Source: a bacterium
Lineage (GTDB): Bacteria > SZUA-79 > Acidulodesulfobacterales > Acidulodesulfobacteraceae
Direction: 5' to 3'
NCBI GenBank assembly: GCA_021822485.1
Contig: JAKAQP010000015.1
Location: 1-35,540 of the forward strand
Length of the DNA: 35,540 nucleotides
Part shown: positions 33,588-35,540 of the stretch, one piece after another
Layout of the letters: every line of letters starts with the position of its first letter
How positions within the stretch are numbered: position 1 is the first letter of the stretch
Made by a program: the position numbers and the translations under genes
Notes under the pieces: generated by a model
Seen by the model: the letters and a program-made list of their open reading frames with translations, nothing else
The model's database searches: none
What the model was told of the DNA's origin: nothing

Positions 33588-33755
33588 GTATCATTAGGTT
33601 TTAAAAGAACGCCAATATTTTTAAAGACTAAATTAGATACGAATTTATCCGTCAAAATAATCAAAACCGTTAAAGCGCTTCCGGAAGACAAGCAGTTCGA
33701 GGTTCTCGACTTTATTATAAAAAAGGTATGCGATTTATTTTTTAATACTTTATGA
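33588..33755 (+). pseudogene. Antitoxin-like fragment
   Basis: A 55-codon open stretch without a start codon reads VKIIKTVKALPEDKQFEVLD, then FIIKK and a stop. The ALPEDKQFEVLDFI core is typical of DUF2281-type antitoxins, and resembles the antitoxin at 30259-30453. No toxin follows. Its stop overlaps the ATG of the phzF fragment. Confidence 0.5.
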
Positions 33756-33865
33756 AAATCAAACAATTTCAAATAGATGCATTTACAGGCCGTGTTTTCG
33801 GCGGCAATCCCGCCGCAGTCTGTCCTCTTAAGGGTTGGCCGAAAGACAACCTTCTTCAATATTAA
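33752..33865 (+). pseudogene. N-terminal fragment of a PhzF-family gene
   Basis: 37 codons from an ATG read QIDAFTGRVFGGNPAAVCPL and then KGWPKDNLLQ, the unmistakable N-terminus of PhzF-family epimerase/isomerase proteins (usually about 260-300 residues). The frame stops at 33865, exactly where the integrase fragment of the opposite strand begins. The rest of the gene is absent. This is a deletion remnant, not a functional gene. Confidence 0.8.
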
Positions 33866-34277
33866 TCGAGCGAAAATTTATCTCCGATTCTTTTTTTCCG
33901 CCGTTTTTAGGGTCGTTTAATATCTCCAACTTTCTTTCCGTCTGGTAATTTTTTATATCGAGGGTGGATATATCGTATAATTTTTTATTTTCTAAAAATG
34001 GAAGGAAATGCAAACTTGCTACGATTTTTCTCTCGATAGTTTTTTTAGTGTTGCTTCCGGCAATACTTTTCATGTAATTTTCCCATGCGGTTTTAAATAA
34101 AAGATTTTTATTTCTGGCGGTAGGCAGGCTGTAATTGTTTTTTATTACGTCGTTTTTGACCGATATTTCTATCTGTTCGGCAAGTTTTTTATCGGCAGTT
34201 CTGCAACTTTTCCGGTATCTTTTTCCCTCATGGACGAAGTCGTAGAAGTAATATTTGCCGTTTTTCACGATTGACAT
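33828..34277 (-). pseudogene. Truncated tyrosine integrase (N-terminal part)
   Basis: The protein starts MSIVKNGKYYFYDFVHEGKR, a short arm-type DNA-binding domain (residues about 1-50), followed by the SAM-like core-binding domain of phage integrases (about 60-130: LLFKTAWENYMKSI, LHFLPFLENKKLYDISTLDI). It ends around INFRSINIE, where integrases normally continue into the catalytic domain; the last dozen residues come from the antisense of the phzF fragment. The catalytic R, HxxR and Y residues are all missing. GAGGA precedes the ATG. Its position next to the tRNA-Leu and its direction into the island mark it as the element's own integrase. Confidence 0.85.
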
Positions 34278-34330
34278 GTCTTAAATCCTCATTTTCACCA
34301 GCGTTTTATTGACTTATATGTATTATATCA

Positions 34331-34351
34331 CCTATGTGAAAATCTCGCCAT
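34331..34351 (+). repeat. 21-nt repeat, right copy
   Basis: This is the partner of 29854-29874, 19 of 21 bases the same, in direct orientation. It sits between the integrase start and the tRNA, where arm-type or excisionase sites of integrative elements are often found. Confidence 0.6.
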
Positions 34352-34397
34352 AAAAAAGACAAAAATGGGTAAAAAATGGTCTTATTTGATTAAATAT

Positions 34398-34424
34398 GAA
34401 AAAGGTTTGGAACCGGAGAACCTT
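34398..34424 (-). terminator. Possible terminator of tRNA-Leu
   Basis: On the - strand a six-base-pair stem (AAGGTT/AACCTT, loop of 11) is followed by a short T-run, 11 bases after the tRNA CCA end. The stem is weak, so this is tentative. Confidence 0.3.
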
Positions 34425-34434
34425 ATAAAATATG

Positions 34435-34521
34435 TGGTGCCGAAGGGGGGAATCGAACCCCCATGGGATTGCTCCCGCCGGATTTTGAGTCCGGTGCGTC
34501 TACCAATTCCACCACTTCGGC
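34435..34521 (-). tRNA. tRNA-Leu (anticodon CAA)
   Basis: The - strand gives a complete class II tRNA: acceptor GCCGAAG/CTTCGGC, a D arm with GGTAGAC, an anticodon stem CCGGA/TCCGG with loop CTCAAAA (anticodon CAA, reading UUG). It also has a long variable arm (GGGA-gcaa-TCCC), a T arm GGGGG-TTCGATT-CCCCC, and an encoded CCA at 34435-34437. The long variable arm and anticodon agree on leucine. It is the only intact tRNA in the window. Its 3' end is the target of the island, and the second, incomplete copy lies at 29736-29797. Confidence 0.96.
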
Positions 34522-34750
34522 TTATATATGCTAAAAAAATATTTTATTGCGGTTGGTCTATAATGCAACTTGGCTGAATTTATTTTTTCATTATACAAAA
34601 TTATTAATACAATGACAATTAAAAAAAGTTAAAAAAAAGTTAATTTAAAAAGACTATTTTTAAACGCCTGTTGATAAATCGAAAACCCGTATAAAATGCT
34701 ATAATTTTTTGCTATTTTCAGCTGAAATAATTATGTTCACCATGCTTCTA

Positions 34751-34785
34751 TTGACAAAATGCCAACTAAGTTGGCATTTTGTCAA
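34751..34785. other. Perfect 17-bp palindrome with a tandem AACTAAGTT site
   Basis: Arms 34751-34767 and 34769-34785 pair exactly around one central A. CAACTAAGTT occurs at the centre (34763-34772) and again at 34783-34792, 20 bases later. No T-run follows. The rest of the 34522-34912 stretch is AT-rich with no gene I can support. The site may be a terminator-like hairpin or an operator upstream of the receptor gene. Confidence 0.6.
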
Positions 34786-34912
34786 CTAAGTTATAAATTG
34801 TTTTTAATAATAAGTTGCAATTTAATATATTACTGCAATTATTAAAGATAATATCTATATAAAAAGGCTAATTAAAGTATATATTTCTTTTAATTTATAT
34901 TGATGTTATCAA

Positions 34913-34928
34913 TGGCATAATAATTGCA
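34913..34928 (+). promoter_or_regulatory. Sigma-54 (-24/-12) promoter for the receptor gene
   Basis: TGGCATA-N4-TTGCA fits the RpoN consensus with the GG (34914) and GC (34926) 12 bases apart. The start of transcription would be near 34940, about 60 bases before the ATG at 34999. Confidence 0.75.
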
Positions 34929-34998
34929 TTATATTAATCTAAATACTAAATATTTATTTATAAAAATATATAAAAATATTTAAAATGGAGATGCAATC

Positions 34999-35540
34999 AT
35001 GGCATTCAAGAAAATTTCTTACGATATAGCGGCTAAGTTCGCCGCCGTATATTTATTTACGCTAATTATATTTGCCGTGCCGTTTTTTTTCTTTCCGCGT
35101 CATTTTTCTCCAGAATCAGCATCCGTTATAATTATAGCCGGTATTATAATCTCCGCCGTTTATATATATTATTTTTTGATTAAACCTATTGAAAGGCTTC
35201 AAATTATTATAGAAAGCATAGATAAAGGCAATTTTTCCGGCGGAAACTTAAAAACTGGCGTTTTTACAAAAAACGGTATTAATGAAATTATCGGCAAATT
35301 ATATAAGATATCCGGCGAAATAAATATGTTCGTCGGTTCGTTAAATTCATGCGCGAAATTGATGACAAGCAGGAATTTAAGCTTTGAAGACATAAACAAA
35401 GCGGGCCGCTTGGCCGGCGGCGATAAAGCCTTAATAACCGCAGGCCTTTATTCGGAATCTAATTCCGCACTAACGGAAGCTATGGGAATTGTGGCTCAGG
35501 ATATAGCCGAAACAAAGAAAGAACTGATAAATGTATCGGT
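34999..35540 (+). CDS. Two-helix HAMP membrane signalling protein (probable chemoreceptor), 5' part
   Basis: The frame opens at ATG 34999 (GGAG nine bases before it) and runs off the window after about 180 codons. Two membrane helices are close together (about residues 15-33 and 42-60) with almost no periplasmic loop, so no external ligand domain. A HAMP-like segment follows (LIKPIERLQIIIESIDKGNF), then a polar helical region (ALTEAMGIVAQDIAETKKEL). This is the build of methyl-accepting chemotaxis proteins or related sensors, but the defining signalling domain is beyond the window end. Sigma-54 control would agree with flagellar or chemotaxis regulation. A histidine kinase or cyclase is the alternative. 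Confidence 0.65.
   Translation, partial: MAFKKISYDIAAKFAAVYLFTLIIFAVPFFFFPRHFSPESASVIIIAGIIISAVYIYYFLIKPIERLQIIIESIDKGNFSGGNLKTGVFTKNGINEIIGKLYKISGEINMFVGSLNSCAKLMTSRNLSFEDINKAGRLAGGDKALITAGLYSESNSALTEAMGIVAQDIAETKKELINVS

Larger units (their letters stand above)
29736..34495. mobile_element. Decaying integrative element in tRNA-Leu (defence / toxin-antitoxin island)
   Basis: The segment is bounded by direct repeats of the 3' part of tRNA-Leu(CAA): 62 nt at 29736-29797 and 61 nt at 34435-34495, identical except for one G. The intact tRNA lies at the right end, with an integrase fragment 158 bases inside it, the layout expected when a tyrosine integrase inserts an element into a tRNA 3' end and restores it. 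The cargo is two toxin-antitoxin loci, a RloA/RloB-type defence pair and several gene fragments. Coding density is much lower than in the flanking housekeeping DNA. Truncated int, vapC, phzF and frameshifted rloB show that it is no longer mobile by itself. Confidence 0.85.

Noticed and set aside
29942-33755. A CRISPR array or phage genes in the island
   Set aside because: No regularly spaced repeats and no structural or replication genes of phages are present; only the integrase fragment recalls an element of that kind.
34365-34577. A + strand 70-codon frame over the tRNA-Leu gene, and a similar one at 29709-29909
   Set aside because: Both arise by translating the antisense of the tRNA-derived repeat; the shared peptide comes from the repeat, not from a gene.

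Overview
The window is AT-rich (roughly one third G+C by eye) and densely coded. It looks like chromosome of a Gram-negative bacterium of deltaproteobacterial (Desulfobacterota-like) type. The grounds are a six-domain ribosomal protein S1, ClpA plus ClpB, a periplasmic DegP-type protease, two sigma-54 promoters, SelB, a futalosine-route menaquinone cluster, and CarD next to a PIN-TRAM protein and ispDF. The lineage is an inference from gene content only; no rRNA gene is present.

Region 1 (1-10675, all + strand) is a tightly packed housekeeping array: the end of aroA, ispH, rpsA, sppA, a HIT hydrolase, a LapA-type membrane protein, a tRNA nucleotidyltransferase/poly(A) polymerase, pgi, miaA, hflX and an unrecognised secreted basic protein. 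Many junctions are ATGA overlaps or gaps of a few bases. A small membrane protein (10679-11149) lies on the opposite strand.

Region 2 (11200-18911) is a proteostasis block: hsp20 with a strong extended -10 promoter, clpA with a ClpP-docking loop, a DUF1844 protein, clpB, then degP behind a consensus sigma-54 promoter and ahead of a good intrinsic terminator. Region 3 (18942-29612) holds selB, the menaquinone cluster ubiD-ubiA-ubiX-mqnE (overlapping or abutting genes), carD, a YacL-like PIN-TRAM protein, the convergent ispF-ispD pair, and an Old Yellow Enzyme family reductase.

Region 4 (29736-34521) is the most interesting part. An intact tRNA-Leu(CAA) gene at 34435-34521 (- strand) has its 3' 61 bases repeated at 29736-29797. 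This is the footprint of an integrative element that inserted into the tRNA 3' end. The roughly 4.7 kb between the copies holds a truncated tyrosine integrase beside the tRNA, a MazF/antitoxin pair, VapB with a truncated VapC, a RloA/RloB-type (AbiL-like) defence pair whose RloB is frameshifted near its end, and fragments of an antitoxin, a PhzF-family gene, a Fis-type helix-turn-helix protein and one unknown gene. It reads as a decaying defence and toxin-antitoxin island in which the ATPase and the MazF pair still look intact.

Region 5 (34522-35540) is non-coding DNA with a perfect 17-bp palindrome and a second sigma-54 promoter. That promoter drives the start of a two-helix, HAMP-bearing membrane signalling protein, probably a chemoreceptor, which runs off the window.
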